Assembly (NCBI GenBank): GCA_025618425.1
Contig: CM046837.1
Coordinates: 23,529,988-23,593,987 of the forward strand
From: Heliocidaris tuberculata
Lineage: Eukaryota; Echinodermata; Echinoidea; Camarodonta; Echinometridae
Length of the DNA stretch: 64,000 nucleotides
Direction of reading: 5' to 3'
Positions within the stretch are counted from its first letter, which is position 1; each line of letters begins with the position of its first letter. A program made the position numbers and the translations under genes. The notes beneath the pieces were generated by a model. The model worked only from the letters and a program-made list of their open reading frames with translations, was not told where the DNA came from and searched no databases. Below are positions 23,421 to 34,900 of the stretch, piece after piece.

Positions 23421-23690
23421 ATCATCATCATCATCATCATGATGACCATCCTTGTCATCATTATTACCACTTTTTCACATAACAACGTTAGCGTAATCGT
23501 CATCATCATCACCATCATTATCATCATCAGCGTCATCATCGTCATCATCATGATCATGATCATCATCATGATCATCGTTATCATCATCACCATCATTATC
23601 ATTGTCATTATTACCACCTTTTTATATATAACAACGTTAGCGTCATTATCATCATAACCGCCATCATCATCATCATGACAATTGAATGGC
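23416..23690. repeat. (ATC)n block with a ~150-bp internal duplication
   Basis: ATC/GTC triplets run in two arrays. Each is associated with a non-repetitive insert containing ATAACAACGTTAGCGT (23479 and 23629). The spacing shows a tandem duplication. The Met/Asp-rich frame here is an artefact fused to the LINE frame. Confidence 0.9.
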
Positions 23691-23969
23691 ATTTCTTTGA
23701 AATTACCTATCTAGTTATGATGATAGTTACACATGTATAATTATGAGTTATTCGTACGGCAGGGAGACTAGAATTTTAATCATTCTTCCTGAAAATAAGA
23801 AATGATCATACCCCGAGTAAAATAATGTTGACTGTTTGCATTTAAACTCTCGGGATGTACATGTATATTCTAATACACTTCAAGAAAAATGATAAACAAT
23901 TCAACAAATTTTATAAACATGTAAAAATATAAAAAGTACATTAATGTACAGTGCATATCAAAAAAAGTT
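23691..23969. other. AT-rich intergenic DNA
   Basis: Nothing recognisable. Confidence 0.35.
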
Positions 23970-24924
23970 TACCCAACTTTGATAGCCTCTAATTAAAGGG
24001 CAATCCAACCTTGGTAATAAGATGATGTATGTGAAAGCAGAAAAATAAGAGAAACAGGATGGTGAAAGTTTGAAAGAAATCGGATAAGGAATAAGAAAGT
24101 TATGGATGTTTGAAAAATGAGATCACTACATCTATGCGAATCTTAAATTGGCAATTTGGTGATTCAATTGTGACATGTTTGTGGACAACTCTCCCATTTG
24201 TCGTACACAAAAATATCATTAATTTGCGGTTTTCTTCTAGGCGCTTTTACCCTCGGGTCAGTACTCAAAATATATTGGAGATAGCATATTGTTATAGGTC
24301 CTCATGAAAGAAAGAGATCCTACTGAGTAATACATTTTGAAAAAAAAGTGACATTTTAGTCATTTTGTGTGTGGAAAGTGAATGGGGGAGTTGTCCACAG
24401 CTACATCACAGTACAATTACCTATTCGGCCAATTTGAAATTCCCATATGTATAGTGATTACAACATTCAAAAATTCTTAACTTTCTTATTGCTTGTCCGA
24501 TTTTGTTCTAACTTTCACCAATCTGCTTCTCTGATTTTTCCTCGTTCTTTCAAAGCAACTTGCTATTAAGGTTGGATTTCCCTTTAAAAAGCTATAACCA
24601 ATGTGATCTTGAAATCTATTTCAAGGCAAAGAGTAACTTGTTTTCTGTCCAATGATACCTCATTCATCACTTTTCTGCCACGGATGACTGAGCACCAGCG
24701 TTTTAAAAAAGTGTCGTCAAAATCTCTTTGTACCAAGTTTGGGTTGATGCAAAGAATATGGGTCAAGCCATGCGAATATGTTACTTCAGGCTAAAAACCT
24801 TTTACAAGTTGAATCCCCTTTCTTGCTTAAATGCTTCATTGATTAAAGTTACTATTTACTATGAAATAAATCTTAAGCCCATAGAGGTTATAAATTGTTA
24901 ATTAGAAGCTACCAAAGTTGGGTA
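23970..24924. mobile_element. Inverted-repeat element family F, copy 1 (interrupted)
   Basis: Left end TACCCAACTTTGATAGC and right end GCTACCAAAGTTGGGTA are inverted copies. Internal sequences CTATAACCAATGTGA and AAGCCCATAGAGG match copy 2 at 55835-56798. The left arm is split at TTAA by the family E element at 23993-24587. The middle lacks several hundred bases present in copy 2. A TA duplication would fit the ends but cannot be separated from the end sequence. Confidence 0.8.
23993..24587. mobile_element. TTAA-type MITE family E, copy 1 (~595 bp)
   Basis: TTAA at both borders, then AGGGCAATCCAACCTT at the left and, on the opposite strand, AGGGAAATCCAACCTT at the right. The arms remain complementary for about 200 bp (both include GTGAAAGTT...ATCGGA and TGTGGACAACTC). 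It sits inside family F copy 1, and the matching position in family F copy 2 (55860-55863) is an intact TTAA with no insertion. Precise TTAA insertion is characteristic of piggyBac-type transposition. It has no coding capacity. Confidence 0.9.
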
Positions 24925-25011
24925 TACTTTTATTGATTGTATAGCTCCATAGCAGTCTTGAGCTTAGAATCTATCATGCAGGGTAAAAACGGAAATTATT
25001 TTTATTAGTGT

Positions 25012-25025
25012 AGAGAGAAAGAGAC

Positions 25026-25064
<39 letters not shown>

Positions 25065-25112
25065 AGAGAGGGAGAGAGAGAGAGAGAAATAAAGAGAGAA
25101 GAAGAAGAAGAG
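25012..25112. repeat. GA-rich tract
   Basis: GAGACAGAGAGAG-type sequence ending in (GAA)n. Confidence 0.9.
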
Positions 25113-25228
25113 GAAATAACATTCTTACCACAGTATGAAGGAATCCACGATAACTTAAAGGTATCTATACTCTATTCATATCTTGATTAGATAGAGGCCT
25201 GCTTGAAAACGGAACTCACCATAAAACG

Positions 25229-25230
25229 AG

Positions 25231-25322
<92 letters not shown>

Positions 25323-25345
25323 GCTACTACTACTACCAATACTAC

Positions 25346-25380
<35 letters not shown>

Positions 25381-25394
25381 GCTACTACTACTAT

Positions 25395-25451
<57 letters not shown>

Positions 25452-25509
25452 CTACTACTACTACTGCTATTACTACTACTACTACTATTACTACTATAAC
25501 TACTACTAT

Positions 25510-25548
<39 letters not shown>

Positions 25549-25750
25549 CAATACTACCTACTACTACTACTACTACTGCTACTACTACTACTACTACTAC
25601 TACTACTATTACTACTGCTACTACTACTACTACTACTGCTACTACTACTACCTACTACTACTACTACAGCTATTACTACTACTACTACTACTATTACTAC
25701 TATAACTACTAGTACTAATATTGCTACTACTTCTACTACTACTACTACTA
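25229..25750. repeat. Second (CTA)n block with ~215-bp higher-order period
   Basis: CTA/TAC repeats like those at the start of the window. ACCAATACTACCTACTACT occurs at 25335 and again at 25548. The CTATTACTACTATAACTACT variant near 25484-25504 recurs near 25690-25710. Confidence 0.95.
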
Positions 25751-25880
25751 CTGCCACCACTGGCGTACTGGTGGGGGGGCGGCTTGGGGGCTGCAGCCCC
25801 CAAAAGTTCCAACCCTCCCCCCGCCAAAAAAAAAAGTGAAAAAAAGGGGGGGGGGGAGGGAGATAAAAAAGAAAAAAAGA
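25751..25880. repeat. Poly-G / poly-A repeat, possible orphan hAT-like end
   Basis: CACTGGCGTACTGGTGGGGG at 25758-25777 resembles an element end. GGGGGCTGCAGCCCCC follows as a perfect palindrome, then A and G runs. No right end was identified. Confidence 0.45.
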
Positions 25881-26261
25881 AGAGAAAAATTGGAAATTAC
25901 CTACTGCATGTAGGTCTAGATTTGTGATAAAATAACATTTTCATTTTGCTGATACCAAGGGTGAGGAATTTCAGAAAATAAAATCCATGTGTAGATTCTC
26001 TCAACAAGGGAACCGACAAGGGTAAGAAATCAGTCAATGCCTACTTTCAATCTGCAAATTTGCTTTGGTCCTCCCAGATCACCCCCATGGGATTCGGTAA
26101 AGCCATATTTCTGTCAATTCGAACCATGCATAAATTATTTTCTGCCGAGAGGCCTTATTAACGATAGCTATAGGTATTCATAAAGGTGTACTTACTTAGT
26201 CCAGGCTTAATCGGGCGCAAGTGTCAGCCTCTAATCTTGTAAAAAATAATGATACCATAAT
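25881..26261. other. Intergenic DNA
   Basis: Nothing recognisable. Confidence 0.35.
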
Positions 26262-26790
26262 TTAAAGGTCCACCCTGATATCAAGCTGCTTTCAAAAGAA
26301 GCAGAAAATCTAAAGAAACAGATCAATGAAAGTTTGAGCAAAATCCCATAAGACATTAGAAATTTATGAATTTTTGTACTGGTAATCAATGACACACAAA
26401 ATGTCAACTCTGTGACGTATCTCGCGAGCTCCTCTCCCATTTGCCGTAATTATACTTAAACAATCCAAAGAAAATATCTAATCGTACATGCACCCTAGAT
26501 AAAACCATTGCACATATGTTTTTACACAAAACCTGTATGAAACGAATGTATTCCTTCATCAACAACTAAGAAAATGAAAATTTATACAATTTTCTGTAAA
26601 GAGCAAATGGGAGAGGAGCTCGCAAGGTATGTCATGGAGTTGCCAATATGTGTTTGATTGCTTTCAACTTCAAAAATTCATAACTTTCTTTTTTCTTATC
26701 GGATTTTGCTCAAAATTTCACACATCTGTTTCTCTAATTTTTCAGTTTTTATTCAAATCAACTAAATACTAGGTTGGACCTCTCCTTTGA
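26262..26790. mobile_element. TTAA-type MITE family E, copy 2 (~529 bp)
   Basis: Starts TTAAAGGTCCACCCTG. The right end reads AGGTTGGACCTCTCCT followed by TTGA, a one-base change from TTAA. Long arms pair: the left AGCTCCTCTCCCATTTG faces the right CAAATGGGAGAGGAGCT. It is more diverged from copy 1 than the two copies of families I or K are from each other. Confidence 0.85.
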
Positions 26791-27825
26791 TGTCATTAAA
26801 CAAAACAAAAATTATGTCAATAACAAACAAACAAAACTCATGTCAATATATGAAATCAATTTCTCATTTTTATTTCATGTCAATATAGATATTTCGTTTA
26901 TTTGTATTTATCACAGAATTACGGTAATCTGTACGGTTTCTAAATGAACAACTCTGCAAAACTTAAATACGAGCCAATGTGTTCCTTAACTGCTGTAGTT
27001 GTCCGCACATGTACGGTAAATATGGATTATGATTACAGCAATGTCAAGTCCTCGTTTAAAGATCAAAACAAACAATTAAAAAAAAAAAAAACTGTCATGG
27101 CCGCAGATGTCGGCCCATGTCTATATTCATCCAAGTATTCTCTTGAAGCTGGTTTTCGGACGAGTCGTTTCTAATTAGGCTAGGAAATAATCGCCTCAAG
27201 GTCACGGACAGGGTCAGTGGGAAATCGATGTTGCAGCCTTGAGGGAGACTAACCAGACTTTCTCCGCCTGACATGCCTGATATGCTTTTATGACAAATAA
27301 TGTTCCTCAAGGAGCAAACAAAAATTAAGCTTGTAGCTATCACAGAAAACAATTTCTCCTCTAGCTTGCCCATTTTATTGCAAACATTCATTATTTTCAG
27401 TAAAGAATATCCATTACAAAAAACAAAAAAAAAAAAAAAAAAAATCCACAGATGAGCTGTAACAAAGGGACCGAGGTCGGAGAAGCGTCATGCGGTGAAT
27501 GATGTATGGCTCACATAGCTCATGACTTTTGTCTTTGTCAAGAAAATGTCCTTTCCATGTCCTTTACATTGTCCCGTTTCCCTCTTTTATCTATACCTCC
27601 CCCTCCCCCCTTGTTTTTTCTTCCTAATTACATTTTGCATCTTCGTTATGCCCTTGTTCGTGTGTGTGTGTTTCTATTGTCTTTCTCAATGTATTCGTAT
27701 TTATATTTTCTCTTTTTCTATTATATACATGCAAAACAGCAAGATTGAGAGAAAAGGAGAAATAAACTGAAATGTATCTCCAGTGTACTCATCTGTCTTC
27801 ACGCGTCTCTTCATCTCATTCTGTC
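26791..27825. other. Mostly unique intergenic DNA
   Basis: An A run at 27426-27444 and T-rich sequence. The segment 27090-27400 has a more balanced base composition than its surroundings but no recognisable exon or RNA. Confidence 0.4.
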
Positions 27826-28165
27826 TCTGTCTTTCTCTCTCTCTCTCTCTTTCTTTCTCGATGACTCCCTCTCTATATCTCACCCCCTAACTCACATCCC
27901 CCCCCTCCAGCTCCTCACTCCATTTGTCTGTCTGTCTGTGTCTCTGTCTGTATGTATGCATGTCTGTCGTGCTCTTTCTTTCCTCTCTCATTCCTTCCCC
28001 TCTCTGCGTCTCTCTCTCTCTCTCTCTCCCTCTCTGTCTCTCTGTCTCTCCCTCTCTGTGTGTCTCACATCATGTCCCTTCCTCCGTCCCCCGTCCCCGG
28101 AGCCTTCCCCTGCCCTCCATTCCCCTTCCCCCCCCCCCCCCCCCTCCACCTCACCACTCCCTATG
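27826..28165. repeat. CT-rich tract with poly-C
   Basis: (CT)n at 27835-27852 and 28008-28030 with TGTCTG variants, then C runs at 27899-27906 and 28128-28145. Ser/Leu- and Pro-rich frames here are artefacts. Confidence 0.9.
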
Positions 28166-28469
28166 CCTCTCTTGGCTCTCTCAATCACGTGACCGCCAAG
28201 GCGAGGTCAACTCGTTGATGTAGTGACCTCTCTTTCATAATCAGCTCATGTCCACGAGTACAACCTTTCACAAGTGTACAAATCGAAAATATTCCACTGA
28301 ATATGAGTGGAGAAATAACGAGACTGACCTTCTATCGGCTCGTTTCTACAGAAGACACGAGGCACTGAATTTAAGAAATGAAAAGAAAAAGAAGAAACAA
28401 ATTTCATAAAAATATAATCTGTTTTGTAAGTAACGGTAAAGGCTGTAGATAATTAGGCTTATGTGTTAC

Positions 28470-28521
28470 ATCGAGTTTTTGCTTTGATGTTGTTAATGAA
28501 ATATGTATAACGTCTCAAAAG

Positions 28522-28563
<42 letters not shown>

Positions 28564-28737
28564 CTATATCAAGAACGGAGATTTCATTTTAACCTCTCTA
28601 TGAAATGTCGGCCAATGGGTAACATGAAATTTTTGTTTAGATGTTGTTATTGAGACACGTATATTCATAAGGCCTAAATAATTATACATATGAATAACAA
28701 TATCAAGAACGGAGATTACATTTTAACCTCTTAATGA
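28470..28737. repeat. Diverged tandem duplication containing (TA)n
   Basis: TATCAAGAACGGAGATTTCATTTTAACCTC-type sequence at 28567-28597 recurs at 28701-28731, and GATGTTGTTA upstream recurs too. A pure (TA)n of about 18 units (28526-28561) lies only in the first unit. Unit length is about 150 bp. Confidence 0.75.
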
Positions 28738-29275
28738 ATTGAATTGAATTGAGTTTTATTTAACATAATTGATTTACATCAATATTCTGTTCACAAACAT
28801 ATAACAGGGTATATCATACATATATATAACAAAAATATAGATACAGATATTTAGAGCGTATAAAAGAAATATATTCTATGTCCTATAAAAGGTAAGCACA
28901 AAAATAATATAACGAAAAATATGAACAGTGAATCCGTAATAATTTAGGAGAGTATTCTAAAAGGTATAATATATTATGTTATACATGCATATCTACGGAA
29001 AATGTATACACACAAAGTCTGTTTGTTCTGAAATGAAATTTAGTAGGTAGTTTACAAGAAATGTAAGTCATTATCTTATTCAACATCTAAATAGTATAGA
29101 TCAAATAAATGACGCTTAATGGTATCTAGTTCAAAGAATCATTCTAGACTATAGTAAATTTAACAACTGCAGTGTGCCCATGTCTCAGTCTATCATTATA
29201 ATAAATAGAACGAAATTTAAAATGAATTTAAAATCGAATACAAATAAAGGCATTTCTAACTAAAAAGAAATTAGC
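28738..29275 (-). other. Possible LINE 3' tail and AT-rich DNA
   Basis: On the minus strand the region ends in AATAAAACTCAATTCAATTC, a polyadenylation-like signal followed by a short (AATTC)n repeat, as in tails of some CR1-type LINEs. No reverse transcriptase sequence adjoins it, so this is weak. Confidence 0.3.
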
Positions 29276-29335
29276 TAGGATGATACCAGTTATCGTGTTT
29301 ATCTTCATTTATTTATATTTATTCATTTATGTATG

Positions 29336-29337
<2 letters not shown>

Positions 29338-29400
<63 letters not shown>
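29338..29400. repeat. (TA)n microsatellite
   Basis: About thirty TA units just left of the long inverted repeat. Confidence 0.95.
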
Positions 29401-29401
<1 letters not shown>

Positions 29402-29422
29402 TTTATATATATATAGAGAGAG

Positions 29423-29816
29423 AGAGAGAATAATGGTACAGAATGAAGCAGGTCACTCGGTGTATTTGCAAGCTTTCGGCTCCTGGCCTTCTTCAAGTTT
29501 ATTTGCTAAATCAAACAGAATGAAACAAATAATAATAATAAGCAACTTAACAAAACTAAAGACAACAGAACAGAACTATCATAATTCTGGCAACATAAAT
29601 CAACAGGAATAATTATCAGTGAAATTGAAAAGATGTTGATTTATGTTGCCAGAATTATGATAGTTCTGTTCTGTTGTCTTTAGTTTTGTTAAGTTGCTTA
29701 TTATTATTATTTGTTTCATTCTGTTTGATTTAGCAAATAAACTTGAAGAAGGCCAGGAGCCGAAAGCTTGCAAATACACCGAGTGACCTGCTTCATTCTG
29801 TACCATTATTCTCTCT
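29423..29816. repeat. Apparently perfect 183-bp inverted repeat, 28-bp spacer
   Basis: The arms 29423-29605 and 29634-29816 are reverse complements with equal length, and no mismatch was found by eye. The arms read AGAGAGAATAATGGTACAGA inward and contain CTTGAAGAAGGCCAGGAGCC near the outer third. The same 57-residue frame appears on both strands as a consequence. (TA)n lies on both outer sides. The GAAGAAGGCC...GCCGAAAGC pattern is reminiscent of non-coding ends of Penelope-like elements, a resemblance from memory only. Confidence 0.9.
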
Positions 29817-29874
29817 TCACATATCTAAATTTAACATGGTTCAACCGATTGGTACACACATCCACACCTCTCTC

Positions 29875-29902
29875 GCTATATATATATATATATATATATA
29901 TT
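29875..29902. repeat. (TA)n microsatellite
   Basis: About thirteen TA units right of the inverted repeat and next to a 35-bp sequence that recurs at 32916. Confidence 0.9.
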
Positions 29903-29904
29903 TA

Positions 29905-29939
29905 TTTATCTATTTTGTCTTCTTTATTTTATACTGCAT
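29905..29939. repeat. 35-bp direct repeat, left copy
   Basis: Starts TTTATCTATTTTGTCTTC and ends ATACTGCAT. It matches 32916-32950 at 34 of 35 positions. The two copies bracket the LINE at about 29975-32845. Confidence 0.9.
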
Positions 29940-29974
29940 ATTTATATATACATATATATAAATACACACACACA

Positions 29975-30687
29975 CTTTGTTTTTCAAAATATTTTATTAG
30001 AGATTTCATTCAAAATAGATAATTACATAAAATAAATGTAAATAATTTCAAACAAATACAAATCTTCATTTCGTTTTCATACCATAGTGTTAAATTATTC
30101 ACAAGACAAGCATGGAAGAATGTTGGAATGAAATCACTAAGTAAATAATATATTGACAAACACTAACGTACGCCCTATACCCCCTCCCTATGTCCCACAA
30201 TGTATAATATTCAATGCAAATGATCTTTCATTCAAAATATGTTAATGTTCTTTTCTTTTTTGTTATTTTCCTAGTTCATATAAAGATCTCCTTTAAATGA
30301 ATAAAGGGGTAAACAAAAGTGTATACTTACGGTATAATTAAATGAAATACAATTCTTCATGTTATATTCATATCATAAATAATAAGATGTGCATTTAACA
30401 ATTTACCCAAGAGAAGGGGAAAATGATCATTCATGAAAAGTAACATAATGCATATTTTTTATATAAACCCTTCATCGGTATACCTTGTTACCCCTTTCAC
30501 TACTTAACCCCCGCCCCCCCCCCCCCTTCACAACATTCACATTCACACTCACTAACATCCAACAATCATACCAAGGTTTACACACGCACAACACTAGACA
30601 CATCATACCTGCTCACATTCACATCCTTATTCACTTTCAGTTCTTCCCATTTCTGTAAGTGTAAATGTAACTTCCCTGCCTTCGTTG
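29975..30687 (-). other. 3' untranslated region of the L1/Tx1-type LINE
   Basis: Lies between the LINE stop (30688) and the (CA)n/(TA)n sequence at 29940-29975. On the minus strand it ends with AATAAAATATTTTGAAAAAC, giving a polyadenylation signal close to the terminus. A poly-C run is at 30511-30526. Confidence 0.6.
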
Positions 30688-32842
30688 CTAGATTTTTTCT
30701 TCCTCTATACAATCAGCTATATATTTTTGTATTTTTGTAGATGAAGGAACCTGGCCTTGAGCCCTAGAATGGAAAATTGCATATTTAATAAACATGACCA
30801 AAGAATTTACACATTTATTTCTATTTGAATTACCAGGTAATCCCATGTATATATCCCCCCAATTCATATCTTTTAATTCAGCCAAGCCAAAATATTCAAT
30901 ACAAAATTGCCATAACGGTTTCACTTTCGCACAGTTCAGAAATATATGAAAGTAAGACTCAATCTCCTTATAACAAAATGAGCAATAATTGTCCCTCACA
31001 AACCCAAACCTCATCAAATGTTATTTTGTATATATAGCTCCATGTAAAAGTATAAACTGAAATTCCCTTTGTTTTCTAATGAGAGTTGTGTTCCTTGCTC
31101 GGATGAAAAAAGTACATATTTCTTTATCTGTAAAGTTGAAATTGCTGTGACCATCCTTTACTGTTAAGTTATACGATTCACGTAAATTGTTGATAAAACA
31201 GTTATAAATAGTTCTAGATTTAACTACCTGAAAAGTTGTTTCCTGCCCAGCAATATTCATGTTTATATTAAAGTCAACAAAATCAATTTTCATAAATTTG
31301 ACCGAAGGAGTAGCATTTTTCCAACTAGTTGGTATGGCATGAGCAATATCAATTATCTGGAGCAATTGATTTGCATTAATCCCAAGATTTTGAAAATAAA
31401 CCACAGGCTTTATATGCCCATTGTCAAAAATGTGATTTACAGTGCGTATGCCTTTATTAAATAGATCAATATCACAGATCATTTTACCTCTTATACAAAT
31501 ATTATGATTATTAAATATAACCGGATTAACCTCCCCTTCAGAGTATCTATATTTCCTCATATCTTGCCAAGCCTTCAGCATTTCTGAATAAAATTGTGGT
31601 ATTTTTAATGTTAATTTAGAAGTGTCAAAGTCGCATAAGAACAGAAATCTCCCACCAACTGTTCTGAAACAAAAGTCAAAATACAATTTCCATCCAGCAT
31701 CCCTTTCTCCATATAATAAATGTTTCAGCCACATCAAACGCTGTGCCTTTACAAACAATTTAAAATTCATCATTCTTAACCCTCCATGCGAGTAGTCCTG
31801 ATACATTGTACTTCTTTTTATGCGGTCTTTACCTGACCACAAAAATTCAAAAGTAATTTTTTCCACCTCAGCAAACAACCACTGCGGAACCACTATAAGT
31901 GACGAGACATAATTTAATTTTGATAATGCATATGTTTTTAACAAGTGTATTTTACCCATAAGTGTGAGATCCCTTTGTTTCCACCATCCCAAGATTCTTT
32001 TTATTTTACTAAGTATTTCTTTGAAATTCAAATCCTCTTTTATAATCACAATCATAGAGAAATAAACACCTAAAATTTTAATTTGCTGGACTAAATTTCC
32101 GAACAAGGGAATTTGGGGTCTATCACTATCTTTGCCCATCCACAAAAAGTTCGTTTTCCCTTTGTTCACCTTAAGACCACTTACTTTCTCGAATTCTTCA
32201 AAAAGATATTGAAGCCGTTTTATAGAATTTGTATTTTTCACAAACAGGGATATATCATCTGCATATAATATTTGTTTAATTGCATGTTTTCCAAACTGAA
32301 CTCCTTCAATGGTAATGTCTCTCCTTATTGCCAAAGCAAGTGTTTCTATACAAAGCAAAAACAAATATGTGGAAAGGGGATCCCCCTGTCTTACTCCTCG
32401 TTTTATGTTGAAATAACCAGTGGAATACCCCCCATTCATAATACAACTGGTAATATCTGTGTATAATACACGAACCCACGAACAAAATGAATGACCAAAT
32501 CCAAATAATTTAAGAACCTTGAATAAAAAGTCATGAGAAATAGAGTCAAAAGCCTTTTCGAAATCCACCGTGATCAAATATCCAATATTTTCATGAGAGG
32601 CTTGAAATAAAATATCGTCTATCAATCTCACACCTTCTCCTATATTCCTATTTTTGACGTAACCTACTTGATCATTGTGAATTGTCTCATTTAGTACATC
32701 TTTCAATCTTTTTGCTAATACCTTTGAGAGTATTTTATAATCAACATTTAAAAGCGTGATTGGTCTATAATTTTGGACATATAATGGATTTTTACCTTCT
32801 TTTTCTAATAACGTAATTACACCTTGCTTTTGTGAAAGCAAG

Positions 32843-32845
<3 letters not shown>
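30688..32845 (-). pseudogene. L1/Tx1-type LINE ORF2: reverse transcriptase and C-terminal zinc knuckle, one in-frame stop
   Basis: A nearly intact minus-strand frame of about 727 codons, interrupted once by TAA at 31023-31021 with the same frame resuming at the next codon. In the upstream 617-residue frame, RT motif A (DFEKAFDS) is at residues 104-111, motif B (RGVRQGDPLS) at 159-168 and the catalytic YADD at 204-207. The C-terminal part has NYCSFC, then H and C, an L1/Tx1-type zinc knuckle. The N-terminal endonuclease and start of the RT are missing; the 5' end is truncated where the sequence becomes (CA)n, which supplies a spurious Cys-Val leader. It cannot be autonomous, but its low decay suggests a fairly recent insertion. 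Confidence 0.93.

Positions 32846-32915
<70 letters not shown>
32846..32915. repeat. (CA)n-(TA)n compound microsatellite
   Basis: About 13 CA units followed by about 22 TA units at the truncated 5' end of the LINE. Confidence 0.95.
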
Positions 32916-32920
<5 letters not shown>

Positions 32921-32950
32921 CTATTGTGTCTTCTTTATTTTATACTGCAT
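32916..32950. repeat. 35-bp direct repeat, right copy
   Basis: Matches 29905-29939 with one substitution (T to G). It is the outer flank of the LINE on its 5' side. Confidence 0.9.
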
Positions 32951-33206
32951 GGTTGGCCTGTTATGCAATTGAAAACTGATTTCCAAAGGCGCCCTGCAGC
33001 TTAACACATCATGCTACATGAAAATATAAAATACATAACAATTAGGTAACAAGGTGAATTACAAAAATGGAGAGTGAATTAATAGTATAATGAATTTTAC
33101 ATAACGATAATAATATTACATAATAACAACATAAAATTATTCAAATATTATTTGAATAGCAATGTTATAATTCAATTGAGTCAAGATTTAAAACTTTGCA
33201 TATCTT
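32951..33206. other. AT-rich intergenic DNA
   Basis: Nothing recognisable. Confidence 0.35.
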
Positions 33207-33590
33207 TTTTTTTTTTTTTTTTTTTTTTTTACTTATGAAGGGATGTACACGTCTGAGCATTACCAGTGAGTACATTAAACAAACTGGCTCCAACATATGC
33301 AAAAGAATTTCTTTCATATTCTGTCCTTGGGCGGGGTAGTAGGAGGGGGAATTTTAAGGAATAACGTGTCCTATGATTTAATATTCGTTTGCATATAAAT
33401 GATTCTAGATAAGTGGGCATTAGATTATTTTGTATTCTAAAAACAAGAACACAATATTGATATTTTATACGCTGCTCTACTGATTGCCATTTCAGCGTGA
33501 GTAACAAGGAACGCTGAGATGTATGATAATCCTTATTCAAAATAATTCTAGCATATCCATTCGGGAGTTTTTTGTTTTTTTTCAAGTATT
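33207..33590 (-). pseudogene. CR1-like LINE, C-terminal remnant with A tail
   Basis: A 118-residue minus-strand frame carries the extreme C-terminal part of a CR1/Rex-like LINE protein: GYARIILNKDYHTSQRSLLL, then LKWQSVEQRIKYQY, HRTRYSLKF and SFAYVGASLFN. The stop codon is followed at once by about 24 A (T run at 33207-33230 on the plus strand). The RT domain is absent; the 5' side joins the tail of the next LINE near 33600. Confidence 0.85.
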
Positions 33591-33599
33591 TTTCCCTCC

Positions 33600-34058
33600 A
33601 CAGGGATTTTATTGATTTTCAGTCGCAACAAATTAACAAACATATTCAAGGTAAATCACATTTATAATGTAAATACATAATACAATAATAACTCAAAATA
33701 ATTCAGAATACAAATGTTTCTTGAACTGTCAGGTTCACATGAATTCCATGAATACTCCATTTTCAATAGAGCATTCATGGAATCCATGGAAAAAAAAAAC
33801 ACGAAACAATACAAACACATACATGTATCATCATTTGAATATTGGGGTATACAATTACTTATTTCTGACCACTGTTAGTTATTTTGAAAATACAGCGCCA
33901 GTCGGCACCTCCGATCACCTGTTCGCACTATTCAGCTTAGAACAACAACAAAATGGTCCACCAACCACATTGTTCCGGCCGAACAACGCGAACATGCCCA
34001 CAAAGAAAGCCAACTGGCACTGTATATATGAGATATTCGACACCTTAAAGATGAATCG
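33600..34058 (-). other. Probable 3' untranslated part of the LINE at 34059
   Basis: On the minus strand the segment ends with GAAAATCAATAAAATCCC, a polyadenylation signal at the junction with the preceding LINE remnant. It contains a local inverted repeat (CCATGAATACTCC with GAGCATTCATGG, about 33748-33783). Confidence 0.5.
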
Positions 34059-34900
34059 TCATGTAAACAAATTTCTGAATTGAAACCATTTTCTTGCAAA
34101 TTTATCATTTCTACAATTCGAATCTGCTATGTACTTTTCATTTTTGAAATAATTTATAAGCGAAACTTTAATATTATCAAAATCGAGCAGTTGTTTCTTT
34201 ATTTTGCAAGTATATACCATCTGTCTCACCACTATAAGTATACAAATCAATGCAGAATCATTTGAACCTCTTAAATCAAACAATTTATCTTGTAGTGAGA
34301 ATATCATTCTATTTCGGGAGTTTTTGTATCTTATCCCTATGGATTTTTGCACAGCTTCCCCAATATGTACTATACAATAATTAATATAAGGTAAAATCAT
34401 AGCAAAATAGAGATTCTTAAATATTTTAAATGAAAGCAATTGTTATATCCTCCGTATACAACCTATCGCCAGAGAGATTTTACCAACAATAGTAGAAACA
34501 TGTTCACATCAAGTCATACCGAAGTCAAGCACAACACCCAAATATTTGATTTTCTTTACATTTTCTAAAGGTAAGTTTCTGAATTTTATTAACAAAACAT
34601 AATTTCCCTATTTTTTCTTACGACCAAATGCCATGAATTTCGTCTTTTGTGGGTGTAAATGCAGGTCTAACCATCATTTACATATTGTAACAAAATCATC
34701 TTGCAAGTTCTTCTGTTCCTCCTTGATTGTTTTACCATGATTAAGAATAGTTGTATCATTAACATAAACAGACATTTTAGAATTGAAATGCAATTTACAT
34801 TACATAATCATGTCATTAATAAAGAGACAGAATATCACCGGTCCCAATGTAGAACCTTGTGGGACTCCTGATCTGGTCTTCATAATGAATGACAACAACA
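34059..34900 (-). pseudogene. CR1-like LINE reverse transcriptase, heavily decayed
   Basis: On the minus strand 34895-34800 reads SGVPQGSTLGPVIFCLFIND, RT motif B. It is followed after in-frame stops by YVNDTTIL, a form of the YADD motif with alanine and aspartate altered. Then come HLHPQKTKFMAFGRK and, in the frame ending at 34059, NLYFAMILPYINYCIVHIG from the thumb. Stops and a frame change separate these pieces. The 5' half of the RT and the endonuclease are missing. Confidence 0.85.

Noticed and set aside
29280..29806. Identical 57-residue peptide on both strands
   Set aside because: Consequence of the perfect inverted repeat; the frame begins in (TA)n and has no recognised domain.
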